In this document: in pieces, positions 17,400 through 26,686 of the stretch | Layout of the letters: each line of letters starts with the position of its first letter | Position numbering within the stretch: the stretch's first letter is position 1 | From: Lachnospiraceae bacterium | GTDB lineage: Bacteria > Bacillota > Clostridia > Lachnospirales > Lachnospiraceae | Assembly (NCBI GenBank): GCA_910576385.1 | Contig: CAJTIR010000002.1 | Location: 124,001 to 188,000, forward strand | Length of the DNA: 64,000 nt | Reading direction: 5' to 3' | Notes under the pieces: generated by a model | The model's input: the letters and a program-made list of their open reading frames with translations, nothing else | Told to the model about the DNA's origin: nothing | Database searches by the model: none | Made by a program: the position numbers and the translations under genes

Positions 17400-20237
17400 T
17401 TATTTTTCAAGATATTTCTTGATATATTTTCCTGTATAGGAACCTTCCACTTTGGCAACCTCCTCTGGTGTGCCCTTAGCAATCACAGTTCCGCCGCCGT
17501 CTCCTCCTTCCGGCCCCATATCAATAATATAATCCGCCGTCTTTATCACATCCAGATTATGCTCAATCACCACCACGGTATTGCCGCCTTCCGCCAATCT
17601 CTGTAAAATCTCAGTCAATTTATGCACATCTGCGAAATGCAGTCCTGTTGTGGGTTCGTCAAGGATATAAATAGTCTTCCCCGTACTGCGGCGGCTTAAT
17701 TCTGTAGCCAGTTTAATTCGTTGGGCTTCCCCGCCGGAAAGTGTGGTGGAAGGCTGGCCCAGCTTCAGATAAGAAAGACCCACATCATACAAAGTCTGAA
17801 TCTTCCTGTGAATAGAAGGCACATTTTCAAAGAATGTCAAGGCCTCCTCCACGGTCATATCCAACACATCATAGATACTCTTTCCTTTATATTTTACTTC
17901 CAACGTCTCCCTGTTGTAGCGCTTGCCGCCGCAAACCTCACAGGGTACATAGACATCTGGCAGAAAATGCATCTCAATTTTAAGGATTCCGTCACCAGAA
18001 CAGGCTTCACAACGGCCGCCTTTGACATTAAAACTAAATCTTCCCTTGGCATAACCTTTGGCCTTGGCGTCTGGGGTTGCCGCAAACAAATCTCGAATCT
18101 GATCAAATACACCTGTATATGTGGCTGGATTGGAACGAGGCGTTCTGCCGATCGGCGACTGATCAATATCAATCACCTTATCCAACTGCTCAATCCCTTC
18201 TATTGTTCTGTGTTTTCCTGGAATCACTCTGGCACGATTTAGATCGCGCGCCAGGCGTTTGTACAAAATCTCATTGGTCAATGACGATTTACCAGAACCA
18301 GAAACTCCTGTGATACAGGTCATCACACCCAATGGTATATTTACATTGATATTTTGTAAATTATTTTCTTTTGCTCCCTTAATCTTCAGAAACCCTGTGG
18401 GTTTCCTCCTGGTTTCTGGCACAGGAATTTTTATCTTTCCACTCAGATATGCTCCCGTAATGGATTCTGAACTCTGCATGATTTCCTGTGCCGTCCCCTG
18501 TGCTACAAGCCTCCCGCCGTGTTCTCCGGCTCCCGGCCCAATATCCACGATATGATCTGCTGCAAACATCGTATCCTCGTCATGCTCCACCACAATCAAA
18601 GTATTTCCCAAATCTTTCAAATTTCGCAGCGTATTCAAAAGTTTATCATTATCCCGCTGATGAAGCCCAATACTTGGCTCATCCAGAATATATGCCACCC
18701 CTACCAAGCCAGAACCAATCTGAGTGGCCAGACGGATCCGCTGCGCCTCTCCGCCAGACAAGGTTCCTGTTCCTCTGGAAAGTGTCAGATAATCCAGTCC
18801 CACATCAACCAAAAATCCCACTCTCGCCCGAATCTCTTTCAGTACTTGAGCCCCAATTAACTGCTGTTGACTGGTCAATTCCATCTCCTGTAAAAATAAC
18901 TGCAAATTCCGAATGGACATGGATGTGACTTCATAAATATTTTTTTGGGAGACCGTCACTGCCAACGCTTCCCGTTTCAACCGCTGTCCGCCACAGGTCT
19001 TGCATGGCGTCACCCGCATAAACTGCTCGTATTCCTGCTTCATGGTATCAGAACCCGTCTCACGATAACGCCTCTGCACATTGCGTATCAATCCCTCAAA
19101 AGCCACATCATAGACACCCTCCCCGCGCTGTCCCTTATAATGTACTTTCAACTCTTTTCCATTCGTGCCATTGATCAATACATTTTGAATCTTTTTGGGA
19201 AGTTCCTCATAAGGTGTATCTAAGTCAAACCCATATTTCTCTGCCAAAGCGGTAAGAATGGCATTGGTAAAACTTCCTTTGTCTGTACTCGACTGCCAGC
19301 CCATCACTTGAATTGCTCCCTGTGCAATACTTAATGATTTATCTGGAATCATCAGATCCACATCAAACTCCATCTTATAGCCAAGTCCAAAACAGTCTGG
19401 GCAAGCGCCAAATGGATTGTTAAAAGAAAAGCTCCGCGGTTCAATTTCATCCACACTGACCCCACAATCTGGACAAGAAAAACTTTGGGAAAAATTAATT
19501 GGCTCCCCGCCAATCACGTCCACTGTCATCAGTCCTTCCGCCAATTCCAGAACATTTTCCACAGAATCTGTGAGACGTTTCTCAATCCCTGGCTTTACCA
19601 CCAGGCGGTCTACCACAACTTCAATGTTGTGTTTAATATTTTTATCCAAAGGAATTTCCTCAGACAAATCATAAATATTTCCATCCACCTGTACTCGAAC
19701 ATAACCGCTGCGCTTGGCCTGTGCAAATAATTTCTGATGCGTCCCCTTGCGCCCCCGCACGACTGGCGCCAGCAATTGAATCTTTGTACCCTCAGACAAA
19801 GACATAATCTGATCTACCATCTGATCTACCGACTGCTTCATGATTTCTTTCCCACAGACTGGACAGTGAGGAATCCCAATCCTTGCATACAGCAGCCGGA
19901 AATAATCATATATTTCTGTCACTGTCCCCACGGTAGATCTGGGATTGCGATTTGTGGACTTCTGATCTATGGAAATAGCTGGGGAAAGTCCCTCTATCCG
20001 CTCTACATCAGGCTTCTCCATCTGTCCCAAAAATTGTCTTGCATAAGAGGATAGAGACTCCATATACCTGCGCTGCCCCTCCGCATAAATTGTGTCAAAT
20101 GCCAGAGAAGATTTTCCTGAACCACTCAAACCTGTCAAAACAATAAATTCATTTCTAGGAATATTTACATCCAAATTTTTCAAGTTATGTTCATTAGCGC
20201 CTCTGATCTTAATGTATTGTTTTTCTGATTTTGCCAT
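17400..20237 (-). CDS. uvrA: Excinuclease ABC subunit A
   Basis: Full-length 945-residue UvrA, the damage-recognition ATPase of nucleotide excision repair. It has two ABC modules with Walker [13 protein letters not shown] near residue 32 and [10 protein letters not shown] near 643. Both signature motifs read LSGGEAQRI. Zinc-binding pairs occur at CPVCGK, CPDCG/CPDCFG, CKTCGG and [14 protein letters not shown]. It lies 31 bases downstream of uvrB, forming the usual uvrB-uvrA operon. Confidence 0.98.
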   Translation of the reverse strand: MAKSEKQYIKIRGANEHNLKNLDVNIPRNEFIVLTGLSGSGKSSLAFDTIYAEGQRRYMESLSSYARQFLGQMEKPDVERIEGLSPAISIDQKSTNRNPRSTVGTVTEIYDYFRLLYARIGIPHCPVCGKEIMKQSVDQMVDQIMSLSEGTKIQLLAPVVRGRKGTHQKLFAQAKRSGYVRVQVDGNIYDLSEEIPLDKNIKHNIEVVVDRLVVKPGIEKRLTDSVENVLELAEGLMTVDVIGGEPINFSQSFSCPDCGVSVDEIEPRSFSFNNPFGACPDCFGLGYKMEFDVDLMIPDKSLSIAQGAIQVMGWQSSTDKGSFTNAILTALAEKYGFDLDTPYEELPKKIQNVLINGTNGKELKVHYKGQRGEGVYDVAFEGLIRNVQRRYRETGSDTMKQEYEQFMRVTPCKTCGGQRLKREALAVTVSQKNIYEVTSMSIRNLQLFLQEMELTSQQQLIGAQVLKEIRARVGFLVDVGLDYLTLSRGTGTLSGGEAQRIRLATQIGSGLVGVAYILDEPSIGLHQRDNDKLLNTLRNLKDLGNTLIVVEHDEDTMFAADHIVDIGPGAGEHGGRLVAQGTAQEIMQSSESITGAYLSGKIKIPVPETRRKPTGFLKIKGAKENNLQNINVNIPLGVMTCITGVSGSGKSSLTNEILYKRLARDLNRARVIPGKHRTIEGIEQLDKVIDIDQSPIGRTPRSNPATYTGVFDQIRDLFAATPDAKAKGYAKGRFSFNVKGGRCEACSGDGILKIEMHFLPDVYVPCEVCGGKRYNRETLEVKYKGKSIYDVLDMTVEEALTFFENVPSIHRKIQTLYDVGLSYLKLGQPSTTLSGGEAQRIKLATELSRRSTGKTIYILDEPTTGLHFADVHKLTEILQRLAEGGNTVVVIEHNLDVIKTADYIIDMGPEGGDGGGTVIAKGTPEEVAKVEGSYTGKYIKKYLEK

Positions 20238-20268
20238 CTGTAAGCTCCTTTATCTTAAAATCATCTTA

Positions 20269-22251
20269 CTACATATCCCGCAGATTTTTCTTTAATTCAA
20301 TCATCTTATCGCGCAGTTCTGCCGCTGCCTCAAAATTCAGTTCTGCTGCCGCCGCCTGCATTTTCTTCTGAATATCACCGACTAATTTTTCCAGTTCCTT
20401 TTTACTCATAGATTCTGGATCTTTCTGGAATTGGTACTCTTCTTTGGCCACCTTCTTGGAAATAGCAATCAATTCTCGGACAGATTTCTGAATCGTGGTA
20501 GGCGTAATCCCATGTTCTTTGTTATAAGCTTCCTGTTTTCTCCTTCTGCGATTGGTCTCCTCAATCGCCACCCGCATGGAATCTGTAATCACATCCGCAT
20601 ACATAATCACATGCCCCTCGGAATTGCGGGCTGCTCGTCCAATCGTCTGAATCAGAGAAGTCTCAGAACGTAAAAATCCTTCTTTATCTGCGTCAAGGAT
20701 GGCCACTAAGGTGATTTCAGGGATATCCAACCCTTCCCGCAATAGATTAATGCCCACCAATACATCAAACACATCCAGCCGCAGATCACGGATAATCTCA
20801 GCACGCTCCAAAGTATCAATGTCTGAATGAAGATATTTGACCCGAATCCCCACTTCCCGCATATAATCTGTCAAATCCTCTGCCATTTTTTTTGTAAGTG
20901 TAGTGATCAATACTTTATGTTTACCAGCAATCTCCTTATTTACTTCTCCGATCAAATCATCAATCTGTCCCTCCACAGGACGAACATCCACTTCTGGATC
21001 CAATAACCCAGTAGGCCGGATGATCTGTTCCGCACGAAGCAGCTCATGCTCCTTCTCATAGACATTCGGAGTAGCCGATACAAATAACATCTGATCTATT
21101 TTACTCTCAAATTCCTCAAAATTTAAGGGACGGTTATCTTTGGCAGAGGGCAGGCGGAATCCATAATCCACCAGCGTACTTTTGCGCGACTGATCTCCGG
21201 CGTACATTCCCCGCACTTGGGGAATAGTAATATGGGACTCATCCACAATAATTAAAAATTCCTCTGGAAAATAATCCATCAGCGTATTTGGCGGCTCACC
21301 TGGTTCTAACCCTGACAGATAACGGGAATAATTCTCAATGCCGCTGCAAAATCCTGTCTCTTTGAGCATCTCAATATCAAAATTCGTGCGCTCAGCAATC
21401 CGCTGCGCTTCTAAGAGCTTGTCCTCTCCCTTAAAATATGTGACACATTCTTCCATTTCTTTTTCAATTTCCACGGCTGCCTGATGGATTTTCTCCGGCG
21501 CCACCACATAATGGGAGGCAGGAAATACTGCCATATGCTCCAACTGGCTCTTAATCTCCCCTGTTAAGACATCAATCTCTGTAATTCTGTCAACTTCATC
21601 TCCAAAAAATTCCACTCGAATAGCTGTCTCGCCAAAATTTGCCGGAAAAATCTCCACTACATCCCCTCGCACTCGAAAAGTTCCCCTCTGAAAATCCATA
21701 TCATTTCTGGTATACTGAATATCAATCAGCTTTCGTATCACCTCATCACGGTCTTTTTCCATTCCAGGCCGCAAAGACAACATCATGTTCTTATAGTCCA
21801 CCGGACTACCCAAGCCATAGATACAAGATACACTGGAAATAATAATCACATCTTTTCGCTCCACCAACGCTGCTGTGGCCGATAAGCGCAGCTTGTCAAT
21901 CTCATCATTGATAGAGGAATCTTTGGCAATATAGGTGTCTGTGGAGGGAACATAGGCTTCCGGCTGGTAATAGTCGTAGTAGGAGACAAAATACTCCACT
22001 GCGTTATGGGGAAAAAATTCTTTAAATTCTCCATATAATTGGGCTGCCAATGTCTTATTGTGCGCTATAATTAAAGTGGGCTTATTCAATGCCTGAATGA
22101 TATTTGCCATTGTAAAGGTCTTACCGGAACCGGTGACGCCGAGAAGGGTCTGGAACTGGTTGCCCTCCTGAAAGCCTTTTACTAATTCTTCAATTGCCTG
22201 CGGCTGATCGCCTGTGGGAGCGTATTGCGATACTAATTCAAAATGATCCAT
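20269..22251 (-). CDS. uvrB: Excinuclease ABC subunit B
   Basis: UvrB helicase-like subunit, 660 residues from the ATG at 22251, which follows AAAGGAGG; the frame opens 63 bases earlier without a ribosome site. Features seen are Walker [14 protein letters not shown], the DNA-clamping beta-hairpin [12 protein letters not shown], motif II DESH, motif [11 protein letters not shown], and the C-terminal UVR domain ([20 protein letters not shown]) that binds UvrC. It is first in the uvrB-uvrA operon. Confidence 0.98.
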   Translation of the reverse strand: MDHFELVSQYAPTGDQPQAIEELVKGFQEGNQFQTLLGVTGSGKTFTMANIIQALNKPTLIIAHNKTLAAQLYGEFKEFFPHNAVEYFVSYYDYYQPEAYVPSTDTYIAKDSSINDEIDKLRLSATAALVERKDVIIISSVSCIYGLGSPVDYKNMMLSLRPGMEKDRDEVIRKLIDIQYTRNDMDFQRGTFRVRGDVVEIFPANFGETAIRVEFFGDEVDRITEIDVLTGEIKSQLEHMAVFPASHYVVAPEKIHQAAVEIEKEMEECVTYFKGEDKLLEAQRIAERTNFDIEMLKETGFCSGIENYSRYLSGLEPGEPPNTLMDYFPEEFLIIVDESHITIPQVRGMYAGDQSRKSTLVDYGFRLPSAKDNRPLNFEEFESKIDQMLFVSATPNVYEKEHELLRAEQIIRPTGLLDPEVDVRPVEGQIDDLIGEVNKEIAGKHKVLITTLTKKMAEDLTDYMREVGIRVKYLHSDIDTLERAEIIRDLRLDVFDVLVGINLLREGLDIPEITLVAILDADKEGFLRSETSLIQTIGRAARNSEGHVIMYADVITDSMRVAIEETNRRRRKQEAYNKEHGITPTTIQKSVRELIAISKKVAKEEYQFQKDPESMSKKELEKLVGDIQKKMQAAAAELNFEAAAELRDKMIELKKNLRDM

Positions 22252-22303
22252 AAAGCTTCCTCCTTTATGAATTGATTGGATAATACAAATTCTTAATCTT
22301 TCT

Positions 22304-22480
22304 CTATTTCTCAATCATTCTTTTTAACTCTTTTACTTTCTTGCTTCGTTCTATATTATCTAACTCTAATATTGACAGCAACAACATTTGATATGTTTCA
22401 TCATACTATGATTCTAATTCTTCATCTGTCAAATTTGCTACATACTTGTACAATTGACGCACAGCAGATATGGCAATCAT
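22304..22480 (-). pseudogene. Degenerate short reading frame with in-frame stop
   Basis: Minus-strand frame of 59 codons from an ATG at 22480 to a TAG at 22304, interrupted by a TAG at 22406-22408. The translation is helical and charged (QLYKYVANLTDEELES, then ILELDNIERSKKVKELKRM). No family recognised. It looks like decayed DNA between uvrB and the mobile region. Confidence 0.4.
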
Positions 22481-22514
22481 TTCTCTGAAATCATAGTATA
22501 TCACTATATACAAA

Positions 22515-22553
22515 AAAAGTACAGACAAAATTGAACATTTGTTCTGTACTTTT
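22515..22553. terminator. Bidirectional hairpin terminator
   Basis: AAAAGTACAGA at 22515-22525 pairs with TCTGTACTTTT at 22543-22553. It is flanked by A and T runs on both strands, so it could stop transcription in either direction. Confidence 0.6.
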
Positions 22554-22570
22554 TAAATCTTTTTAATTTA

Positions 22571-22675
22571 TTATTCCACAATTTTCTCAAGACAATCCCT
22601 CAATTTTCGAATGATCTGCTTGCCTTCCATCATCTCATGATACCTAAAACAATTTTCCATATGATCATTGATCAT
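22571..22675 (-). pseudogene. 34-codon remnant reading frame
   Basis: A short frame (MINDHMENCFRYHEMMEG, then a Lys/Arg-rich helix ending in KIVE and a stop). No ribosome site is visible and the upstream frame closes after eight codons. It appears to be the C-terminal remnant of an unidentified small protein. The rest of 22,676-22,903 shows only a GC-rich hairpin near 22,860-22,898. Confidence 0.3.
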
Positions 22676-22903
22676 CCCACTAATGGCCCATATAAAGAAT
22701 CATTTTACCTTTTGTAAATTCCCATAAATAATCACTGAATGTGCCAAATCCTCCCTGAACCTAAAAAAACATTACACATTATGAATATTTGTCAAGGTAA
22801 TATTATTTATTCCAGTATAACACTTTTCACAAAAAATTACAAAATGCCCAATGACATAACACCAGGAGCGTGTAAAAAATTTGCACTGCCCCTGGCCTAT
22901 GGA

Positions 22904-23125
22904 TTATTTCATTTTAAAATTCTTTGTCTTTGCTTTCTGCAAAAGTTTCTTGTAAAAAGCTTTCTTGGATTTCTTAACGGTAAATACTGCGTTTTTCTTA
23001 ATGTTTTTAAACGCATATTTCCCAATACTCTTGATTGCCGTACCGCTGAACTTAATTTTTGCAAGTTTCTTACAGCCGCTGAACGCTTCACTTCCAATGC
23101 TTTCTATGGCATGGCTTTTACCAAT
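22904..23125 (-). pseudogene. C-terminal remnant of a BspA-type leucine-rich-repeat surface protein
   Basis: A 73-codon open stretch without a start codon encodes typical LRR_5 units: SIGSEAFSGCKKLAKIKF then SIGKYAFKNI, ending in a Lys-rich tail (KKSKKAFYKKLLQ). It is bounded upstream by TAG at 23126-23128. The large surface gene whose third part stops at 26687 ends just as its own LRR_5 begins (VTAIGGYTF). This piece may therefore be the missing end of that gene, displaced by the ~3.4-kb integrative element. A few residues of one repeat are lacking, so the join is not exact. Confidence 0.6.
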
Positions 23126-23300
23126 CTATATAGAACGCTGTAAGTGCCTGTTTATGGGCATTTCCGGCGTTTCTTCTTTTTATCCTGCCCCACCAAAAAC
23201 CGTAAAATCACAGAAAAACGGTGTCAAAAATGGTGTCTGTTTATGGTATATGTATCAGAAATTTAATAAGAATAATTTCGCCGGATTCCCAAAAATACAG

Positions 23301-23329
23301 TTGATTTTCAGATGCAGAAATGTTATATT
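23301..23329 (+). promoter_or_regulatory. Strong promoter for antisense antitoxin RNA
   Basis: TTGATT at 23301-23306 and TATATT at 23324-23329 with a 17-base spacer, reading toward the convergent toxin gene. Confidence 0.75.
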
Positions 23330-23335
23330 ATAGAA

Positions 23336-23440
23336 AAGGAGCAACCGCCCACAAGCGTGGTTAGCCTCCGCTATAGACTGTAAGCCTACCTGTGACCGAC
23401 CAAGTACAAGGTAGGCTTATTTATTTTCGCTTGTTGTTCC
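23336..23440 (+). ncRNA. Predicted type I antitoxin RNA
   Basis: A plus-strand transcript predicted from the promoter at 23301-23329. It runs into a hairpin (AAGCCTACCT ... AGGTAGGCTT, about 23,382-23,419) followed by a T-rich tract that overlaps the 3' end of the toxin gene. It would be complementary to the toxin mRNA 3' region, as in BsrG/SR4-like and TxpA/RatA-like modules of Firmicutes. The extent is inferred. Confidence 0.6.
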
Positions 23441-23519
23441 TATTATCCAAATAGGCAAGCAATGTAATGAGAAACGAACCGCCAAAAAACAACAGGCTTA
23501 AAACTTCGTATGTACTCAT
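23421..23519 (-). CDS. Small holin-like type I toxin
   Basis: A 32-residue peptide, MSTYEVLSLLFFGGSFLITL and then a hydrophilic LDNRNNKRK tail. The single hydrophobic helix plus basic end is typical of putative holin-like toxins of Firmicute type I systems. GGGAGGTGATG precedes the ATG at 23519. The gene converges with a promoter-driven antisense RNA and shares its terminator hairpin. It would act at the membrane when unpaired from the antitoxin RNA. It lies inside the small integrative element and may stabilise it. Confidence 0.7.
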   Translation of the reverse strand: MSTYEVLSLLFFGGSFLITLLAYLDNRNNKRK

Positions 23520-23539
23520 AAACATCACCTCCCATCTTC

Positions 23540-23937
23540 CGTGAAGTTTGGGAGGCTCACCACCTTGTAACGCGTTTGCTCCTATGGAAGATTATAGCAC
23601 ACCAGCCATTATCCGGCAATCTGTTTTTCCAGCCCAGCCAGACACTGGAAAGCCAATGAGCCTGTCAACCCCTTTACCGGATGGCACTTGCAGAGCAAGT
23701 GGGGGTTTACAGGGCGGATTCCCGGCAGAAATGCCCCAATCATGGGAAAAGGGATGTTCCAAATGCACTTTATTGGAATATCCCTTGGTTATAATAAATC
23801 TTTTCCGTTTATTGTTTCTATAACGAAAAAAAAGCTGTCTGCTTATGTAGGCTTTTATGGCTGTTATGCAAAAAATACCCTCCTACTTTCCATGCCTGCA
23901 TAAGATAATGCCACGACAGCTTGTAAAAAAATAGAAC
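23540..23937. other. Non-coding stretch within the small integrative element
   Basis: About 400 bases upstream of the toxin leader. Short open frames occur but lack ribosome sites and recognisable composition. No RNA family was recognised. Confidence 0.4.
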
Positions 23938-23973
23938 AGGGTATGCATAAACCGGGACAGTCCTGCATACCCT
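23938..23973 (-). terminator. Terminator of the secreted-protein gene
   Basis: AGGGTATGCA (23938-23947) and TGCATACCCT (23964-23973) form a 10-bp stem followed on the minus strand by a T-rich tract (ATTTTTTT). Confidence 0.8.
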
Positions 23974-24010
23974 AAAGTAAAGAGTGGGTTATTAATTAGC
24001 TGATATTCCA

Positions 24011-24706
24011 TTAATTAGAAGTGCCTGTTACAGACCAAGTTTTATAAGACCCACAAGGATAACTATTAAGGGAATTATCTAAGTCCTCTAATGAAAGGGA
24101 CTCATTTGGTTTACCCCCTATGCCATTTTCCTCTAACCATTTTTTACCCGTTTCCTCAGTATGAGAGCGACATAACTCCTTAAGCTCCTCAAAACCATTA
24201 GTGCCACTCCAGGTTTTACCACAGGAGCATTGCAGATAGTAGATTGTATATGTCTGTCCAGCCTTACCCTTAACAGCTACCAGCTTAGACCAGTTGCTCT
24301 TGCCGTCGAACCGAACTGTCAAGTAAGCGTTTTTGTAACCTTTAAGTTTCTTGCTATTGATTGTAAAGGTGTACTGGTTTTTGCCTTTCTTGGTAACTTT
24401 AGCCTTAGCCTTTAAAGCCTCGAACTTCTTGCTATTCTTTGTAGAGCCATAAGCTACGCTAACCTTCTTTACCTTACCCAGCTTTTTAACTTTGTTAGCA
24501 GGAACGCTGACTGTTACGTTTACCTTACCCTTAGACCACTTAGCGGACTTAACAGTCGGCGTTACCTTGCTGGTTTTCTTGTTGATGAACGCTGTCCCTT
24601 TCGCCTCTGCGGTGACGCTGGCTGTCTGGATGCCCCCGAACACGACTGCAACCGCAATGGCTGTCACTGCAATCCTCTTGGCAATCCCTTTCATTTTCGT
24701 TTTCAC
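24011..24706 (-). CDS. Secreted lysine-rich protein carried by the integrative element
   Basis: A GTG at 24706, six bases after GGAGGG, is preferred over codons further upstream. The 231-residue product has a signal peptide (basic KTKMKGIAKR, hydrophobic core, cleavage near AEAKG). A beta-rich Lys-rich domain of Big/Ig-like character (about residues 40-160) and a C-terminal part follow, with Cys-containing motifs CSCGKTWSG and CGSYKTWSVTG. A strong promoter drives it. No homologue was recognised. It is the only clear cargo of the element apart from the toxin unit, and may act at the cell surface. Confidence 0.75.
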   Translation of the reverse strand: MKTKMKGIAKRIAVTAIAVAVVFGGIQTASVTAEAKGTAFINKKTSKVTPTVKSAKWSKGKVNVTVSVPANKVKKLGKVKKVSVAYGSTKNSKKFEALKAKAKVTKKGKNQYTFTINSKKLKGYKNAYLTVRFDGKSNWSKLVAVKGKAGQTYTIYYLQCSCGKTWSGTNGFEELKELCRSHTEETGKKWLEENGIGGKPNESLSLEDLDNSLNSYPCGSYKTWSVTGTSN

Positions 24707-24808
24707 ATAAATCCCTCCATCCTTTTTCATCTGTGCCATGTCGGGTACTTACTTATATTCTTTATCATATGCGCCCGGCATTTTTCTGTGCCTACTTCTA
24801 TGCCTAAA

Positions 24809-24837
24809 ATTATAAGACTTAGTGAATGGTTTGTCAA
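24809..24837 (-). promoter_or_regulatory. Consensus sigma-A promoter of the secreted-protein gene
   Basis: TTGACA (24837-24832) and TATAAT (24814-24809) with a 17-base spacer on the minus strand, a perfect consensus. The rest of 24,838-25,200 is GC-rich with overlapping open frames on both strands but no convincing gene. Confidence 0.85.
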
Positions 24838-25221
24838 TTTATTTTTTCGACACCATTCAACAGACTTTATCTGCCAACGTCTGGGGGGATGTATTACGCC
24901 GTGCGCCCTCCGTCCACAGGCGCGGAACTGGCAGGGGCGCATGAAGGCGCACCGCGCCGGAATGCGTTCCTGCCAGCGGAGCGGATGGGGATGGAGGGGA
25001 ACACCGCCATGCGCTTTCCGGGTATAGTATTACCCCGGAAAATGAACAAAACAAAAAACAGCCACAAAAGCCCGGAAAACAGTGGTTTCCAGCCTGCAAG
25101 ACCTGTGTACCCCAGACTGCACAAAACGCACATACTGACACTGTTTGGAAAATCAAGGAATACAGGCACATATATTATGGCATAGCAGAAACCAGTAAGG
25201 TTTGAAATAACATTTCAATCC

Positions 25222-25289
25222 TGACATTAGTGCTGACACCAAAGCTGACACCAATCTGACACCAATCCTGACACCATTTTTTGTGTCAA
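25222..25289 (+). repeat. Phased TGACACC direct repeats upstream of the integrase
   Basis: TGACATT at 25222 and TGACACC at 25234, 25246, 25257 and 25269 occur every 11-12 bases, followed by an inverted TGTGTCA. One-turn helical spacing suggests cooperative protein binding, for example by the integrase arm-binding domain or an autoregulator. They end just before the integrase promoter. Confidence 0.75.
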
Positions 25290-25294
25290 ATTAA

Positions 25295-25323
25295 TTTACA
25301 TTCCCCCGGCTCTGTGGTATAAT
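25295..25323 (+). promoter_or_regulatory. Integrase promoter
   Basis: TTTACA (25295-25300) and TATAAT (25318-25323) with a 17-base spacer, adjoining the TGACACC repeats, so occupancy of the repeats could block it. Confidence 0.75.
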
Positions 25324-25381
25324 TGGCATATACAAAAGCCATGCCATAAAAGACCGGGGAATTAAGAAAGGATGGTATTTT

Positions 25382-26575
25382 ATGGCAAACAGGAAAGACA
25401 GCAAAAACAGGGTATTGAGGAATGGGGAAACAGAACGGAAAGACGGTCGCTATATGTACCGCTACACCGATAAGAAAACCGGGCAGAGGAAAACCGTCTA
25501 CGCAAGGGACTTGCCGGAACTCCGGGAAAAGGAAAAATCCGTCCTGTCTGACGTGGAAGACAATATCAGGACTGGCGGAAACGTGAAAAGCCTGACGGTT
25601 AATGACTTATTCCGGCATTACCTTGAAATCAAGGAAATATCCGATTCCACAAAGGTAAACTACCGCTCCACATGGAAGAACAACGTGGAGGATTCCATAG
25701 GGCGGTATAAGGTCGTGCAGGTTCTCCCGTCCGACATTAAAAAACTCTATTCCGGCTTATCACAGAAGGGGCTTGCAAAAAGCAGTATCAAGCGCGTACA
25801 CAACCTCCTTCACCCGGTTCTTGAAATGGCTGTTGACGACGACATCATACGCCGTAACCCGGTAAAATCCGTATGGGGCAATTATGGGCGCGAACCAGAG
25901 GAAAAGAAAGCCCTGACGCTTGCACAGCAGAAACGGCTCATGGAGTTTGTAAAATCTGACACCACATACAACGCCTACTGCCCTATGCTTACGGTAATGC
26001 TCGGCACTGGCGCAAGGTGTGGCGAACTGGTAGGGCTTACATGGGACGACGTAGACATGGAAAAGAAAGAAATCCATATCCGCCGGACGCTGGTCTACAA
26101 AGACTATGGGGATGGCTTGAAACTCCATGCAAGCACCCCCAAGACAAAATCCGGCATACGCACAATCCCAATGTCTGACGGCGTATATAACGCCTTTGCA
26201 CAGCAGAAAGAACTTAACTCCCTGCTGGGGAAGGACAGAAACAAATTTGAAGTTGAGGGATTGCAGGGATTCGTTTTCATCACAAGGAACGGCAGACCGC
26301 TTTTAATGTGCTCCGTCAACAAAATCCTGTCCAATATCATAAAGGCGGTAAACGCACAGGGGCAGGAAGAAACATTCCCGGACATTTCAGCCCACACAAT
26401 GAGGCACACGTTCTGTACCCGGATGGCGGAGAACGGAATGGATATAAAGGTACTGCAATACCTGATGGGGCACGCAAACATTAACATCACAATGCAGGTG
26501 TATAACCATATCGCCGATTCTTCCAGAATTGAAAAAGAACTTGCCCGGATAAATGCTTTAGCGGCGGATTTCTGA
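25382..26575 (+). CDS. int: Tn916-type tyrosine integrase
   Basis: A 397-residue tyrosine recombinase. The N-terminal AP2-like arm-binding region (DGRYMYRYTDKKTGQRKTVY, about 21-40) is followed by a SAM-like core-binding domain (about 65-170) and a catalytic domain. Catalytic residues visible are Arg in GTGARCGEL, Lys in TPKTKSGIRTIP, HTMRHTF, GHANI and Tyr in MQVYNH. It would integrate and excise the ~3.4-kb element. The GC content is higher than the surrounding host genes. No xis gene is adjacent. Confidence 0.93.
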   Translation: MANRKDSKNRVLRNGETERKDGRYMYRYTDKKTGQRKTVYARDLPELREKEKSVLSDVEDNIRTGGNVKSLTVNDLFRHYLEIKEISDSTKVNYRSTWKNNVEDSIGRYKVVQVLPSDIKKLYSGLSQKGLAKSSIKRVHNLLHPVLEMAVDDDIIRRNPVKSVWGNYGREPEEKKALTLAQQKRLMEFVKSDTTYNAYCPMLTVMLGTGARCGELVGLTWDDVDMEKKEIHIRRTLVYKDYGDGLKLHASTPKTKSGIRTIPMSDGVYNAFAQQKELNSLLGKDRNKFEVEGLQGFVFITRNGRPLLMCSVNKILSNIIKAVNAQGQEETFPDISAHTMRHTFCTRMAENGMDIKVLQYLMGHANINITMQVYNHIADSSRIEKELARINALAADF

Positions 26576-26597
26576 TATTACATAAAGGAATAAAAAC

Positions 26598-26636
26598 GGT
26601 GTCAATCATGTGTCAAACCACAAAAATCCTGACACC
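26598..26636 (+). repeat. GTGTCA repeats at the right end of the small element
   Basis: GGTGTCA at 26598, TGTGTCA at 26609 and TGACACC at 26630 mirror those at the left end (GGTGTCA at 23220 and GGTGTCT at 23232). They are candidate integrase arm sites or ends. Confidence 0.6.
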
Positions 26637-26686
26637 GTAAAACCCCGAAAGCCCGGTAAACAAAGGCTTTCACGAACCTAATAACA

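Larger units (their letters stand above)
23220..26615 (+). mobile_element. Small integrative element with tyrosine integrase (approximate ends)
   Basis: The segment holds an integrase (25,382-26,575), a type I toxin-antitoxin unit and a secreted protein, and separates two parts of an LRR surface gene. Near both ends, 23,212-23,238 and 26,590-26,615 share AAAACGGTGTCAA followed by a second GTGTC 11-12 bases later. TGACACC repeats also lie in front of the integrase. The shared repeats may be the recombining ends or internal arm sites; the exact crossover could not be read. No excisionase or mobilization gene is visible. Confidence 0.6.

Noticed and set aside
24838-25200. Protein genes in the GC-rich stretch before the integrase
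   Set aside because: Several overlapping frames on both strands lack ribosome sites and recognisable domains; they arise from GC-rich composition.
25222-25289. CRISPR array
   Set aside because: The repeats are only 7 bases with 4-5-base spacers and no cas genes are near. They fit protein-binding sites.
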